In this document: positions 47,108 through 56,149 of the stretch, piece by piece | How positions within the stretch are numbered: position 1 is the first letter of the stretch | Layout: each line of letters opens with the position of its first letter | DNA from: Holophagales bacterium | GTDB lineage: Bacteria > Acidobacteriota > Thermoanaerobaculia > UBA5066 | Length of the DNA: 64,000 nucleotides | Assembly: GCA_016719485.1 (NCBI GenBank) | Contig: JADJZB010000021.1 | Coordinates: forward strand, 558,001 to 622,000 | Direction of reading: 5' to 3' | The notes under the pieces: generated by a model | What the model saw: only the letters and a program-made list of their open reading frames with translations | Told to the model about the DNA's origin: nothing | Database searches by the model: none | Translations under genes and position numbers: made by a program

Positions 47108-48229
47108 CGGCGGCCGAGCCGGGGACGCCGTCCCGCGGTCCCGTCGTCATCACGGGGGTGGGCGCCGTCACTGCCGTGGGCGCCACGGCGGCACAGACGT
47201 TCACGTCGATCCGCGCGAGCGTCCGCCGCGTTTCAGAGAGGCCCCTGGCCGGGGCCGGAGGCGATCCGGGCGAAGACGGTGGCGTCTACCTCGCCTCCGG
47301 AGCCGAGGGCCTCGTCGCCGCGCTGGGCGCTGCCGGCCCGGCCGACCTGGCGTTGAACGCGGCCCGCGAGGCCCTGTTCGACGCGGGCCTGTACGAGCCG
47401 GTCGACGTGGACGGGGCGTACCGGCGTGTGGCCGTGGAGGTCTTCCTCGCCCTCCCGTACGCGACGGCCCCCGGAGCCGACCCGGCCGCGATCCCGTCGT
47501 TCAGGGCCGCCGCCGAATCGGCGGGGCTTCTCGAACGAGGCCGGGTGGAGGTCCACGCCGTCCCGAAGGGCCACGCGGCGGGGATCCTCGCGCTCCACGC
47601 CGCGGTGGCCCGCCTCCAGTCGGGCGACGTCGACGTCGCGCTCGTCGGAGGTCAGGACGCGATGCTGGGTCCGGAGAACGTCTCCGAGATGAACCGCGTC
47701 TCCCGGCTCCGGACGGACCGCGCGCCCGGCGGGGCCATCCCGGGCGAAGGGAGCGCCTTCCTCGTCCTGGAGAGACTCGAGCCCGCGCGGCGCCGCCGGG
47801 CGCCGCTCTACGCCGTCGTCGAGGGGATCGCCGTCGCGCACGAGCCGGTCCCGTTCGACGGTTCGACTCCGAACCGCGCCGAGGGGGGCGAGCCAGGCCG
47901 TGACCTCGGCCCTCTCGGCGTCGCCCTCGGCGAGCCGGATCGTCGACGTTTTCACCGACCTGAACGGCGAACGCGGCCGGTTCCTCGAGTGGGCTCTCGT
48001 CGAGACGCGCTGCCTCGCGGCGCTTCCGGCCGGCTGGCGGCGCCACCTGCCTGCCACCATCGTCGGAGACCTCGGCGCGGCCGCGGGCCTTCTCCTGCTC
48101 GCTCTCGCCGCGAACGGAGTCCGCTTTCCGCTGGGAGCGGGAGGTGCCGCTCTCGTCACCGGCACGGCCGAGCGCGGCGAACGGGCCGCGGCGGTCCTGG
48201 CGGCTCCGGCCGCCGACGGGAGGAGGTGA
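47104..48229 (+). CDS. Beta-ketoacyl-synthase-like protein lacking the catalytic Cys (frameshifted)
   Basis: About 375 residues with a thiolase-like fold: GPVVITGVGAVTAVGATAAQ at the N-terminus and LHAAVARLQSGDVDVALVGG, which corresponds to the block after the active site in FabF-like enzymes. Where those enzymes have DTACSA, this protein reads PKGHAAG, so the nucleophile is absent. A frame break lies in the G6 run at 47883-47888. The start overlaps the DUF2169 stop. Ketoacyl-synthase homologues are known in type VI cargo operons with DUF2169 and DUF4150 genes; a structural or adaptor role is likely, but this is inference. Confidence 0.78.
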
Positions 48230-48234
48230 CCCTC

Positions 48235-49698
48235 ATGCCGACCACCACGGTCAATTTCCTGACGGTCGTGCACAAGCAGAGCGGCGGGACGACCTTCGCG
48301 TTTCCCGACGTCTGCAAGACACCGAGCCCGGCTGGCGGGACGCCGGTCCCGATCCCCTATCCGAACATCGCGTTCTCGCAGAACACGGCGGACGGCAGCA
48401 GCACGGTGAAGGTAGACGGCAACCCGATCATGCTCCGCGGCTCGAACTTCTCCACGAGCACGGGCGACGAGGCGGGGGTCGCCCTGGGAGTCCTCTCGAA
48501 CAAGATCAAGGGGAAGGCGATTCCTCTCACCTTCTCTTTCGACGTCATGGTGGACGGCGATTTCGTCTTCCGGCAGTTCGACCTGATGTTCCAGAACGTC
48601 AGTCCGCCGCCGAACACACCGCCCGGCATCCTGGTCCAGCCCCCGCTCATCATCCCCATTCCCTGGTTCGCCCCACCCAAGTGGAAGGTGCGCTGGAGCA
48701 AGCGGGATCTGAAGTGCGGCGACGACGTGAACATCGAGGTGAGCGACGAAGGGGGCGGCGCGGGCACCTGGGTCAGCATCACCGTCGCCCGGGCGCCGCT
48801 GGAGCTGCCCGTGGCCTACTTCATCGAGCAGCTCACGGGCGGCGTGATGGCGATCCCCTGGGTCACCCAGACCGGGCCGCACCCGAAGAACCAGGTGAAG
48901 CTCGACATCTTCGCGTTCGGAGCGGGTGTCTACGAGAAGTCGGGCTTCCCGCTCATGATCACGGTGCCGGAGGAGACGCGGCAGCCGGGCACGAAGCTCC
49001 GGCGGTCCGTTCCCAAGATGACCCCGGTCCTCCAGCCCGACGGCACCTACACCTACACGCAGGCGACCGGGAGGTGGGGGTGGGACTACGGGTTCGACCT
49101 CGAGATCAAGAACGGGATCTTCAGGGTCACGGGGCGCATCAAGCTCGCGGCCCAGGGCGGAGCGACCTTCGGCGACACCGAGAAGAAGGCCTGGAAGCTG
49201 GAGATCGAGGCGATCTGGACCCGGAAGTGGCGCGAGCACCGGAACGCCTGCAAGCGGGGTACGACGTGCAAGTGCTGGGGCGGCTGCTGCCTTTTCCCGA
49301 TCGAGGTGGAGTGCCTCTTCGTCGACTCGGGGGAGTTCGCCGCCGTGAACGTCTGGAGCGGCAACCCGGACACCTACGGGTTCACGAACTCACGTCACAA
49401 CAAGTGGTGGAACTCGGGAACGTGGTTCATGGAGCGCTGCGGGCACGAGGGGAACCAGCTCGGCGTCCGGGCGCACGAGTTCGGCCACACGCTCGGCCTC
49501 TACGACGAGTACCGGGCCGGGGCGGTCTACGTCCCGCAGGACGCGAGCGGGAACGCGACGGGGCAACCCCCGAACCCGGACGTCCCGGGGAGCCTGATGG
49601 GGCCGAGCGGGACCGGGATCAAGAAGAACCACCTGGACGATTTCCACTCGTGGTTCCTGGGCAAGGCAAACGATGGCTACGAGCGCGAGCCGCTCTAG
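48235..49698 (+). CDS. DUF4150 (PAAR-like) protein fused to a metzincin-type protease
   Basis: A 487-residue predicted effector. The N-terminal DUF4150 domain (FAFPDVCKTPSPAGGTPVPI, then PYPNIAFSQNT) is PAAR-like and would sit on the spike tip. The C-terminal part has a Cys-rich segment (CKRGTTCKCWGGCC) and HEFGHTLGLYDEY, the HExxHxxGxx(D/H) zinc site of metzincin proteases, with SLMGPSGTG downstream, like a Met-turn. A secreted protease delivered by the type VI system is the simplest reading. The ATG at 48235 has GGGAGGAGGTG upstream. The next gene begins inside its last codons. Confidence 0.85.
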   Translation: MPTTTVNFLTVVHKQSGGTTFAFPDVCKTPSPAGGTPVPIPYPNIAFSQNTADGSSTVKVDGNPIMLRGSNFSTSTGDEAGVALGVLSNKIKGKAIPLTFSFDVMVDGDFVFRQFDLMFQNVSPPPNTPPGILVQPPLIIPIPWFAPPKWKVRWSKRDLKCGDDVNIEVSDEGGGAGTWVSITVARAPLELPVAYFIEQLTGGVMAIPWVTQTGPHPKNQVKLDIFAFGAGVYEKSGFPLMITVPEETRQPGTKLRRSVPKMTPVLQPDGTYTYTQATGRWGWDYGFDLEIKNGIFRVTGRIKLAAQGGATFGDTEKKAWKLEIEAIWTRKWREHRNACKRGTTCKCWGGCCLFPIEVECLFVDSGEFAAVNVWSGNPDTYGFTNSRHNKWWNSGTWFMERCGHEGNQLGVRAHEFGHTLGLYDEYRAGAVYVPQDASGNATGQPPNPDVPGSLMGPSGTGIKKNHLDDFHSWFLGKANDGYEREPL

Positions 49699-50626
49699 AC
49701 GCGCGAAGCTCGCGAGCGCGGCGGCGGTCGCGGCTCTCGGCGTCGCCGGGCTCGCGTTCGCGGACGGAAAGGAAAAGGGAGCCATGTCTGACACCTGGGT
49801 CTTCTACACGCGCAGCGTCGGCTCGGCGGGGACCCTGGGAGGGAGCTTCACGAAGGAAGCGGCGCTGGTGAGGACCGACGCCTCGCTCCCGGGCATTCCG
49901 AGGATCGGGACCTTCCGCGCGCCGATGGAGCCGGGGGCCTGGGATGCCCTCGCCGCCGCGGTGCGGTCGCTCGGCGCCGCGCGTCCGTCCGGCGAGGACC
50001 CGCCGGGGACTTCGATGATCTCGATCGGGATCATGGCGAAGGGCCGGGCGGAGGTCGTCCACAGCCAGCCCGAAGGCGCTGAGACGCCCGCCGAGGAGGA
50101 AGTCCTCTCGAAAGCCGAGGCGCTCGTGGAAGGCACGATGAAGCACCCTCACCAGGCCCTGGAGGGGGGCGGCGAATGGGAGAGCCCCTCGGTGCCGGCG
50201 GACGACGACGTGCGCGTACGGGTGCGTATCGGCAACCCGGGCCTCGTGCCGGTGCCCTTCGCGAACCCGGCGTCGGCGGGATCCTCGTCCGCTCTCAGCC
50301 TCGTCCTCTTCCGTGTCGGTCCCGGCGGCGAGGCGGGCGAGAGCCGCGAGATCGAGTTCGCGCCGTCGGACGTCGCCGAGCTCGAGCCCGACGGAAAGCG
50401 GCGGACCGGCTCCCCGCAGGACGTCGTTTCCCTGGCACCGGCGAAGGTCCTCCACTTTCTGGCGAGGTCTCGCATCCGCGTTCCCCCCGCCAGCTACCGC
50501 GCTTCCATGCGGATCTCTCTCTCGGCGCCTCCGGGAGCGGACGAGAAATCCGTTTCGGGGGCGATCGTCTTCGACTTGCCCCCCCTCGCGGTCGTGCGTC
50601 CGAAATCCCAGGGAGGAACCCGGTGA
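49673..50626 (+). CDS. Exported protein after the metzincin effector (possible immunity)
   Basis: A 317-residue protein with a signal peptide (RRAKLASAAAVAALGVAGLAFA), so probably periplasmic. No family recognised. It overlaps the protease gene by 26 bp, and its stop overlaps the DUF6484 start. An exported product directly behind a protease effector would fit an immunity inhibitor acting where the protease arrives; this is inferred from position. It contains a beta-rich region near RVRIGNPGLVPVPFANPA. Confidence 0.65.
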   Translation: MATSASRSRRAKLASAAAVAALGVAGLAFADGKEKGAMSDTWVFYTRSVGSAGTLGGSFTKEAALVRTDASLPGIPRIGTFRAPMEPGAWDALAAAVRSLGAARPSGEDPPGTSMISIGIMAKGRAEVVHSQPEGAETPAEEEVLSKAEALVEGTMKHPHQALEGGGEWESPSVPADDDVRVRVRIGNPGLVPVPFANPASAGSSSALSLVLFRVGPGGEAGESREIEFAPSDVAELEPDGKRRTGSPQDVVSLAPAKVLHFLARSRIRVPPASYRASMRISLSAPPGADEKSVSGAIVFDLPPLAVVRPKSQGGTR

Positions 50627-51072
50627 TGGAGAACGAGAAGAAGGTCCTCGAGCCGGTAGCGGGAGCCGGTCTCGGCAGCCGGCTGGCGAAGGTGGCGGCC
50701 CTCCTCGACGACGCGGTCCTGGTCGTATCCGGGACGGACGGCGCCCTCCTCGCGTGCGACGTCCTCGAGCCCCGCCCCGGAGAGGCTCCCCGGCTCGCAG
50801 AGAACGACGTCGTCCTCGTCGTGGTCCCCGAAGGGGGCGCGGGCCGGGGCGTCATCCTCGGGCGGGTCTGCCGCCCCGACGCGGCGAACGCCGTCGCGAA
50901 GACTCCGCCGGACGAGATCGTCCTCGAGGCGACGAAGGGCCTCACCCTGAGAGTGGGCGAGGGCTCGATCACCTTGCGAGAGGACGGAAGGGTCCTCGTC
51001 AAGGGCCGCGAGCTCGTCTCGCACGCCCGGGGGCGGAACCGCATCCGGGGCGGCTCGGTCGCGATCAACTGA
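50626..51072 (+). CDS. DUF6484-type VgrG-associated protein
   Basis: A 148-residue protein: an OB-like N-terminal part (DVVLVVVPEGGAGRGVILGR), then a beta-helix repeat resembling a VgrG tail (EATKGLTLRVGEGSITLRED, KGRELVSHARGRNRIRGG). Such proteins occur in vgrG cargo operons and may extend or adapt the spike. The start overlaps the previous stop by one base (TGATG). Confidence 0.7.
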   Translation: MENEKKVLEPVAGAGLGSRLAKVAALLDDAVLVVSGTDGALLACDVLEPRPGEAPRLAENDVVLVVVPEGGAGRGVILGRVCRPDAANAVAKTPPDEIVLEATKGLTLRVGEGSITLREDGRVLVKGRELVSHARGRNRIRGGSVAIN

Positions 51073-51090
51073 AGGGCGGACGGGCGCGCG

Positions 51091-52329
51091 ATGCTCTCGC
51101 CGAAGGTCATCCTGCTGCGCGACGTGCTCGACGAGCACTTCGAGGAGCTCCAGTTCCTGTGGGGACTGCGGCGCGACAGCCTGCGGTCGCCCGAGCTGAC
51201 CCTCCCGAAGGTGAGGCGCCTCGAGTCGCGGATGGAGGCGCACGCCGAGGGGCTCCTGCTCGCCCGCGGAGAGCTGCCCGAGATCCTGGGAGGGGCCCTC
51301 ACGTCGGACGACCCGCTCGCCTCGTTCGCGGCGGGGTACACCCTGCTGCGCTGCGGCGTTCCCGGGGCTGCCGCCTCGGTCGTCGAGGCGTTCCGCGAGT
51401 CCGCCGGGGGCTGCCGGGAGGGCCTCTGCGAGGCCCTCTCACACGGAGACGTCCGGTCCGTCTCCGGAGAGCTCGCCGACTGCCTGAAGTCGGGTGATTC
51501 CGGCCTGGCCGTCGCGGCCGCGACGGCGCTCGCTCTGCAGAGGCAGCCGGTCGGTCCCGACCCGCAGGAGTCCCGGTTCCGTGATGACGCGGACGCTTCG
51601 GTGCGGGCGGCCGGCTGGCGGCTCGTGCCGCTGCTCGCATCTCCTCCGAGGCCGGAAGCGTTCCGCAGGGGCTTCTCGGACCAGGACGCCAGCGTCGCGC
51701 GGGAGGCCGCCGTCGCGGCCGCGTGGTTCGCCCTGCCGGAGGTGCTCGAGACGTGCCGCGAAAGAGCTCAGGCGGGCGGGGAAGTCGCCGCCCAGTGGCT
51801 CTACCTCCTCGCCGTCCTCGGCGAGCCGGCAGACCTTGCGGCCGTCGCCGGGGCCTCATCGGGGCAGGCGGGCCGGGGGAGGTCCGGGCCGCGGGCGCTC
51901 GGGGCGCTCGGGCATCCCGGCGGCGTGAGCGCCCTCCTCGAGGCCATGGACTCCGAAGACCCCGTGCGCGCGTCGGCGGCGGGGGCGGCGTTCGTGAAGA
52001 TCACGGGAGCCGAGGTCGCGAGCGATCGCCGGGCAACCGTCGTCCCTCCAGGCGAGCCGCCGGACGATTTCGAGGCGGAGTTCCTCGAGGAGGTGGCCCT
52101 CCCCGATGCAGCCGCGGCGCGAACGTACTGGCAGGACGTGCGCCCGACTTTCGGGAAAGGCACCCGCTGGTGCCGCGGGGCCGACGTCTCGTCCGGCTGT
52201 CCGGTCGAGCTCCTCGAGGTGATCGACATGGAGTCCCGCTGGGAGGCGTGCCTGCGCGGCCGGTTCCACGGCACCTGGAAGGGACCCGCTTCCGAGCTGG
52301 TGCGCCTCGTCCCGGAGGCCTGGCGCTGA
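51091..52329 (+). CDS. TIGR02270-type HEAT-repeat protein
   Basis: A 412-residue alpha-helical repeat protein. Helical repeats are seen at about residues 60-330 (DPLASFAAGYTLLRCGVPGA, DSGLAVAAATALALQ, DASVAREAAVAAAWFALPEV, DPVRASAAGAAFVKITG). The C-terminus has ARTYWQDVRPTFGKGTRWCRG, as in the TIGR02270 family found in type VI cargo operons. Probably a chaperone or scaffold for cargo. The last gene of the vgrG copy 3 operon. Confidence 0.8.
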   Translation: MLSPKVILLRDVLDEHFEELQFLWGLRRDSLRSPELTLPKVRRLESRMEAHAEGLLLARGELPEILGGALTSDDPLASFAAGYTLLRCGVPGAAASVVEAFRESAGGCREGLCEALSHGDVRSVSGELADCLKSGDSGLAVAAATALALQRQPVGPDPQESRFRDDADASVRAAGWRLVPLLASPPRPEAFRRGFSDQDASVAREAAVAAAWFALPEVLETCRERAQAGGEVAAQWLYLLAVLGEPADLAAVAGASSGQAGRGRSGPRALGALGHPGGVSALLEAMDSEDPVRASAAGAAFVKITGAEVASDRRATVVPPGEPPDDFEAEFLEEVALPDAAAARTYWQDVRPTFGKGTRWCRGADVSSGCPVELLEVIDMESRWEACLRGRFHGTWKGPASELVRLVPEAWR

Positions 52330-52333
52330 CCCG

Positions 52334-52405
52334 GTGAGCCGGGTCACGCCAATGTCCGTCCGGGACGCCGGGCCTTTGACCCGCGTCCGTCGATGACCCT
52401 ATATT
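52334..52405 (+). promoter_or_regulatory. CRP/FNR-like site and sigma70 promoter of vgrG copy 4
   Basis: GTGAGCCGGGTCAC (centre 52340.5), TTGACC at 52376 and TATATT at 52400-52405, with an 18-base spacer. It begins 5 bp after the stop of the HEAT-repeat gene. The strongest of the three copies to date the shared layout. Confidence 0.72.
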
Positions 52406-52467
52406 GACGGCACGTCGATGGCCTGACCAGATTGTGTGCCCGGGTCTCCGGCAAAGGGGGAATCTCG

Positions 52468-54582
52468 ATGGGCGAATACAAGCACCAGGATCGGAAGCTG
52501 CGCGTCAACACTCCGCTCGGGCCCGACGAGCTGATCCTGACGGGGTTCTGGGGCACCGAGGCGATCTCGACGCTCTTCGGCTTCCGGCTCGAGATGCTCG
52601 CGGAGAACAAGACGAAGGTGGCGTTCGACGCGATCCTCGGGCAGAAGGTGACGGTCTACCTCGCGCTCGCGGACGGGAGCGAGACGTACCTGAACGGGCT
52701 GTGCGTGAAGCTCGCGCAGGGGGGGCGGAACGACCTCTTCACCGAATACGAGGCCGCGCTCGTGCCGGACGTCTGGAGGCTGACCCGGAAGGCGCAGAGC
52801 CGGATCTTCCAGAGGATGACGGTGCCGGAGATCCTGAAGAAGGTCTTCGCCGGGTTCACGGTGGACTGGCAGCTGAACGAGAAGTACGAGCCGCGGGACT
52901 ACTGCGTGCAGTACCGGGAGACGGACTTCAACTTCGCGGCGCGGCTGATGGAGGAGGAGGGGATCTACTTCTTCTTCGAGCACTCCGACGGCGACCACAA
53001 GATGATCGCTTCGGACAGCCCCTCGGACCACCCGGACCTCGCGGGAGACAGCAAGCTCATCTACGAGGAGGTCGAGGGGGGCGTTCGGGACGAGAACCGG
53101 ATCTGGGCGTGGAGGAAGGAGCAGGAGATCCGGCCCGGGAAGTACCTCCTCTGGGATCACAGCTTCGAGCTGCCGCACAAGCACCTGGAGGCCGAGGCGC
53201 TGATCCACGACAGCGTGCCGGTGGGCAAGGAGACGCACAAGCTGAAGGTGAAGGGCGTGGACCAGATGGAGGTCTACGACTTTCCCGGGGAGTACGCGCA
53301 GCGATTCGACGGGATCAACAAGGGGGGCGGGGAGCAGAAGGCGGAGCTTCAGAAGATCTTTCAGGACAACGAGAGGACGGTCGGTATCCGGATGGACGAG
53401 GAGACGACTCCGGCGGTGGTCATCCGGGCGAAGAGCTCCGTCAAGCATCTCGTGCCCGGATACAAGTTCACGCTGCAGAGGCACTTCAACGCGGACGGGG
53501 AGTACCTTCTGACGTCGGTGAAGCACGCGGCGACGTGCGGGGCAGGTTACCGGTCGGGCGAGGAGGACGCCCTGACGTACGAGAACGAGGCGACGTGCAT
53601 CCCTGCGGCGATGCCGTACCGGCCGCGGCGGACGACGCCGAAGCCGGTGGTGCAGGGAAGCCAGTCGGCCGTCGTGGTGGGGCCTTCCGGAGAAGAGATC
53701 TTCACGGACAAGTACGGGCGGGTGAAGGTGCAGTTCCACTGGGACCGCGAGGGAAAGAACGACGAGAACTCCTCGTGCTGGATTCGCGTCGGGACGAGCT
53801 GGGCCGGCCGGCAGTGGGGGGCGATCCGGATTCCCCGGATCGGCCACGAGGTGATCGTCGACTTCTTCGAGGGCGACCCGGACCAGCCGATCATCGTCGG
53901 GAGCGTCTACAACGCCGACATGATGCCGCCGTACGACCTGCCCGAGAACAAGACCCAGAGCGGCGTCAAGAGCCGCTCTTCCCTCGGCGGAGGGCCTAAG
54001 AACTTCAACGAGATCCGCTTCGAGGACAAGAAGGGGAAGGAGGAGTTCTACCAGCACGCCGAGCGGAACCTGACGACCGTCGTCGAGGCCGACGAGGGAC
54101 GCACCGTCGGCGGGGACCGCGGCACGGGAATAGGCGGGAACGACTCGCGGACGGTCGGCAAGAACGACACGCACGAGGTCAAGGGCTACCAGACGGTCCA
54201 CGTGAAGGGCTACCAGAAGACGGGCATCGACGGGTTCCACGAGCTCACGGTCGGCCAGCACCGGAAGACGACGATCACCAGCAACGACACGACGAATGTC
54301 GGGGGAACCGAGGAGCACAACGTCACGAAGGTGTTCCAGGTCAACGCCGACACGATCTTCCTCGTCGCCAAGAACCAGATCCAGATGAACGTCGGCGGCT
54401 CCTTCGTGAACATCCTGAACGGCGAGGTCGACGTCACGACCGGCGGGGCCGTCAAGGTGAACGGCAAGACGGTGACGGTCCACGCGGACGGCACCGCCAC
54501 GGTCGAGGGCGGAGGCACGGTCGACGTCAAGTCGAACGGTCCGGTGAACGTCAACGGCGCCGTCGTGAAGCTGAACGCGTGA
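52468..54582 (+). CDS. vgrG: Type VI secretion tip protein VgrG (copy 4, intact)
   Basis: The one uninterrupted copy: 704 residues from MGEYKHQDRKLRVNTPLGPD. Core as in copy 3, with GTSWAGRQWGAIRIPRIGHE and DLPENKTQSGVKSRSSLGGG. The tail is a beta-helix with GYQTVHVKGYQKTGIDG-type repeats and ends in NGPVNVNGAVVKLNA. The ATG at 52468 follows AAGGGGGAA. It heads a second cargo operon with a beta-helix protein, two DUF2169 proteins and a PAAR-like hydrophobic protein. This copy is the reference for locating the errors in copies 1-3. Confidence 0.96.
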   Translation: MGEYKHQDRKLRVNTPLGPDELILTGFWGTEAISTLFGFRLEMLAENKTKVAFDAILGQKVTVYLALADGSETYLNGLCVKLAQGGRNDLFTEYEAALVPDVWRLTRKAQSRIFQRMTVPEILKKVFAGFTVDWQLNEKYEPRDYCVQYRETDFNFAARLMEEEGIYFFFEHSDGDHKMIASDSPSDHPDLAGDSKLIYEEVEGGVRDENRIWAWRKEQEIRPGKYLLWDHSFELPHKHLEAEALIHDSVPVGKETHKLKVKGVDQMEVYDFPGEYAQRFDGINKGGGEQKAELQKIFQDNERTVGIRMDEETTPAVVIRAKSSVKHLVPGYKFTLQRHFNADGEYLLTSVKHAATCGAGYRSGEEDALTYENEATCIPAAMPYRPRRTTPKPVVQGSQSAVVVGPSGEEIFTDKYGRVKVQFHWDREGKNDENSSCWIRVGTSWAGRQWGAIRIPRIGHEVIVDFFEGDPDQPIIVGSVYNADMMPPYDLPENKTQSGVKSRSSLGGGPKNFNEIRFEDKKGKEEFYQHAERNLTTVVEADEGRTVGGDRGTGIGGNDSRTVGKNDTHEVKGYQTVHVKGYQKTGIDGFHELTVGQHRKTTITSNDTTNVGGTEEHNVTKVFQVNADTIFLVAKNQIQMNVGGSFVNILNGEVDVTTGGAVKVNGKTVTVHADGTATVEGGGTVDVKSNGPVNVNGAVVKLNA

Positions 54583-55184
54583 GCGGAGACGGCGTGAGGA
54601 AGAGCGTGCCCGCGAGGAGAAACGCGGCAGCCGGGAAGCCGGCTTCCCGCGGCCGCTCGCTCGCCCTGCGCGACGGGGGTCGCGTGCAGCTCTCGAACGA
54701 GCCGAAGGGTCAGGCCTTGAGGGTCGTTTCCCCGGACGGCCAGGTGCGGCTCGAGGTCTTCATGACGCCGTCCGGGGCCGTCCTGCGCTTCGCGGGGCCG
54801 AGCCTGGCCATCGAAGCCGAGGGCGACCTGGCCATCCGGTGCGGTCGTTTCGAGGTCCAGGCGGAGGCGATCGCCCTGGGGGCGGCCCGGGATTTCGCCG
54901 TGTCGGCCGGGCACGGGCTCGAATTGCGGGCCGGCCACGACGCGGCCGTCTCTGGACAGTCCGTGACGGTCGAGGCGCGCCGCGGCGACCTCGCCCTCGC
55001 CGCGAACGACGACGTGGCCCTCAACGGCGAACGGGTTCTCCTGAACTGTCCGACGGACGAAGAGGTCGAGAAGCGCACCCGCGAGGTGACGACCCTGAAG
55101 GACTTCCTCGAGCTGCCGTTCCAGTCTCCCGGGAACCCGAGACGGCTGCCCCCCAGTGCCCCGGCAGAGGAGAAGGGGCCGTGA
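54579..55184 (+). CDS. VgrG-tail-like beta-helix accessory protein
   Basis: A 201-residue protein. The N-terminus is basic and low in complexity (SVPARRNAAAGKPASRGRSL). The rest is a right-handed beta-helix of short repeats (IEAEGDLAIRCGRFEVQAEA, SVTVEARRGDLALAANDDVAL) with a helical end (EVTTLKDFLELPFQ). It resembles DUF3540-type proteins seen next to vgrG and DUF2169 genes, though I cannot confirm the family. The GTG start overlaps the vgrG stop (GTGA). Confidence 0.68.
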   Translation: MSGDGVRKSVPARRNAAAGKPASRGRSLALRDGGRVQLSNEPKGQALRVVSPDGQVRLEVFMTPSGAVLRFAGPSLAIEAEGDLAIRCGRFEVQAEAIALGAARDFAVSAGHGLELRAGHDAAVSGQSVTVEARRGDLALAANDDVALNGERVLLNCPTDEEVEKRTREVTTLKDFLELPFQSPGNPRRLPPSAPAEEKGP

Positions 55185-56140
55185 AGCTCGAGAACGGCAC
55201 GGCGATGGCGGCGCACCTCTTCTCGGGGCCGGCGAGCGAGACCGACCTCGGCTGCGCCCTCCTCCTGAAGGCGACGTACGCGCTTCGGGAAGGACGGCTC
55301 GAGCCGGTAACGGAGGCGCCCTGGCCGATCCACCTCGCGCCGCTGGAGACTCCCTACGGGACCTTCCCGGGAGAAGTGGCTCCACGCAAGCCGAAGACCG
55401 ACGTGCTCGTCCTCGGAAAGGCAAAGGCGCCTCGCGGAGAGGCCGTGAGGCAGATGACCGTCTCGGTCTCGGTGGGCAGCTTTCGTCACACCCTCGCGAT
55501 CTTCGGCGACCGGCGGTGGGAGCGTTCGGGCACGGGCCTTCGCCCGACGGAGCCGCTCCCGTTCCGGGAGATGCCGATCGTCTGGGAGAACGCCTTCGGG
55601 GGAAAGCTCTCGACGCCCGTGGGAGACATGCCGAACACCGACAACCCGGTGGGCAAGGGCTTCTTCCTCGACGAGCGGGAGGGAGACGGCGTGCCTCTCC
55701 CGAACGTCGAGGACCCGAACGCCCTGATCCGCTCTCCGAAGGACATCCCGAGGCCGGTAGGATGGGCACCCTACCCGCTCGCCGGAGGCGTGCGGATCGA
55801 GAAGCTGCGCGGACCCGACGGAGCGCCGCTGCCATATGACGTGGTCGAGCCGTGGGTCATGGGATGGGCTCACCCCGACCTCATGATCGAGACGCCCGCA
55901 GCCGGGACCAGGATCGAGGTCCTCGGACTCACGTCCGACGGGCCGATTTCGACGACCGTTCCGGCCTTTCCGGCGCGGGTGACGCTCGTGAACGGAGAGG
56001 AGATGAGGGGCCTGTCGCCCCGGCTCGACACGCTCATCGTCCAGGCCGAGGAGCACAGGCTCGTCGTTCGCTGGAGAGCCGCCGCAACGTTCGAGATGCG
56101 CCCGCGCGAGGTCCGGCTGGTCCGGATCGAGTCGGCCTGA
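55181..56140 (+). CDS. DUF2169 family type VI accessory protein
   Basis: A 319-residue intact DUF2169 protein. Visible: LLLKATYALREGRLEPV, FGDRRWERSGTGLRP, FREMPIVWENAFGG, NPVGKGFFLDE, PLPNVEDPNALIRSP and, near the end, LDTLIVQAEEHRLVVRWR. The GTG start overlaps the previous stop (GTGA), so the operon is tightly coupled. Probably helps load the neighbouring PAAR-like protein on the spike. Confidence 0.88.
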   Translation: MKLENGTAMAAHLFSGPASETDLGCALLLKATYALREGRLEPVTEAPWPIHLAPLETPYGTFPGEVAPRKPKTDVLVLGKAKAPRGEAVRQMTVSVSVGSFRHTLAIFGDRRWERSGTGLRPTEPLPFREMPIVWENAFGGKLSTPVGDMPNTDNPVGKGFFLDEREGDGVPLPNVEDPNALIRSPKDIPRPVGWAPYPLAGGVRIEKLRGPDGAPLPYDVVEPWVMGWAHPDLMIETPAAGTRIEVLGLTSDGPISTTVPAFPARVTLVNGEEMRGLSPRLDTLIVQAEEHRLVVRWRAAATFEMRPREVRLVRIESA

Positions 56141-56149
56141 GGAGAAGCC

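Noticed and set aside
46711..48234. Upstream part of a 995-codon frame ending in the metzincin gene
   Set aside because: It reads through DUF2169 in the wrong frame and then the ketoacyl-synthase-like gene; real starts with ribosome sites or overlaps exist at 47104 and 48235.
52399..54483. 694-codon open frame antisense to vgrG copy 4 (and similar long frames opposite the other copies)
   Set aside because: Low-complexity Val/Arg/Leu/His-rich translation with no family motif; it is a shadow of the high-GC vgrG frame, which has clear domain motifs.
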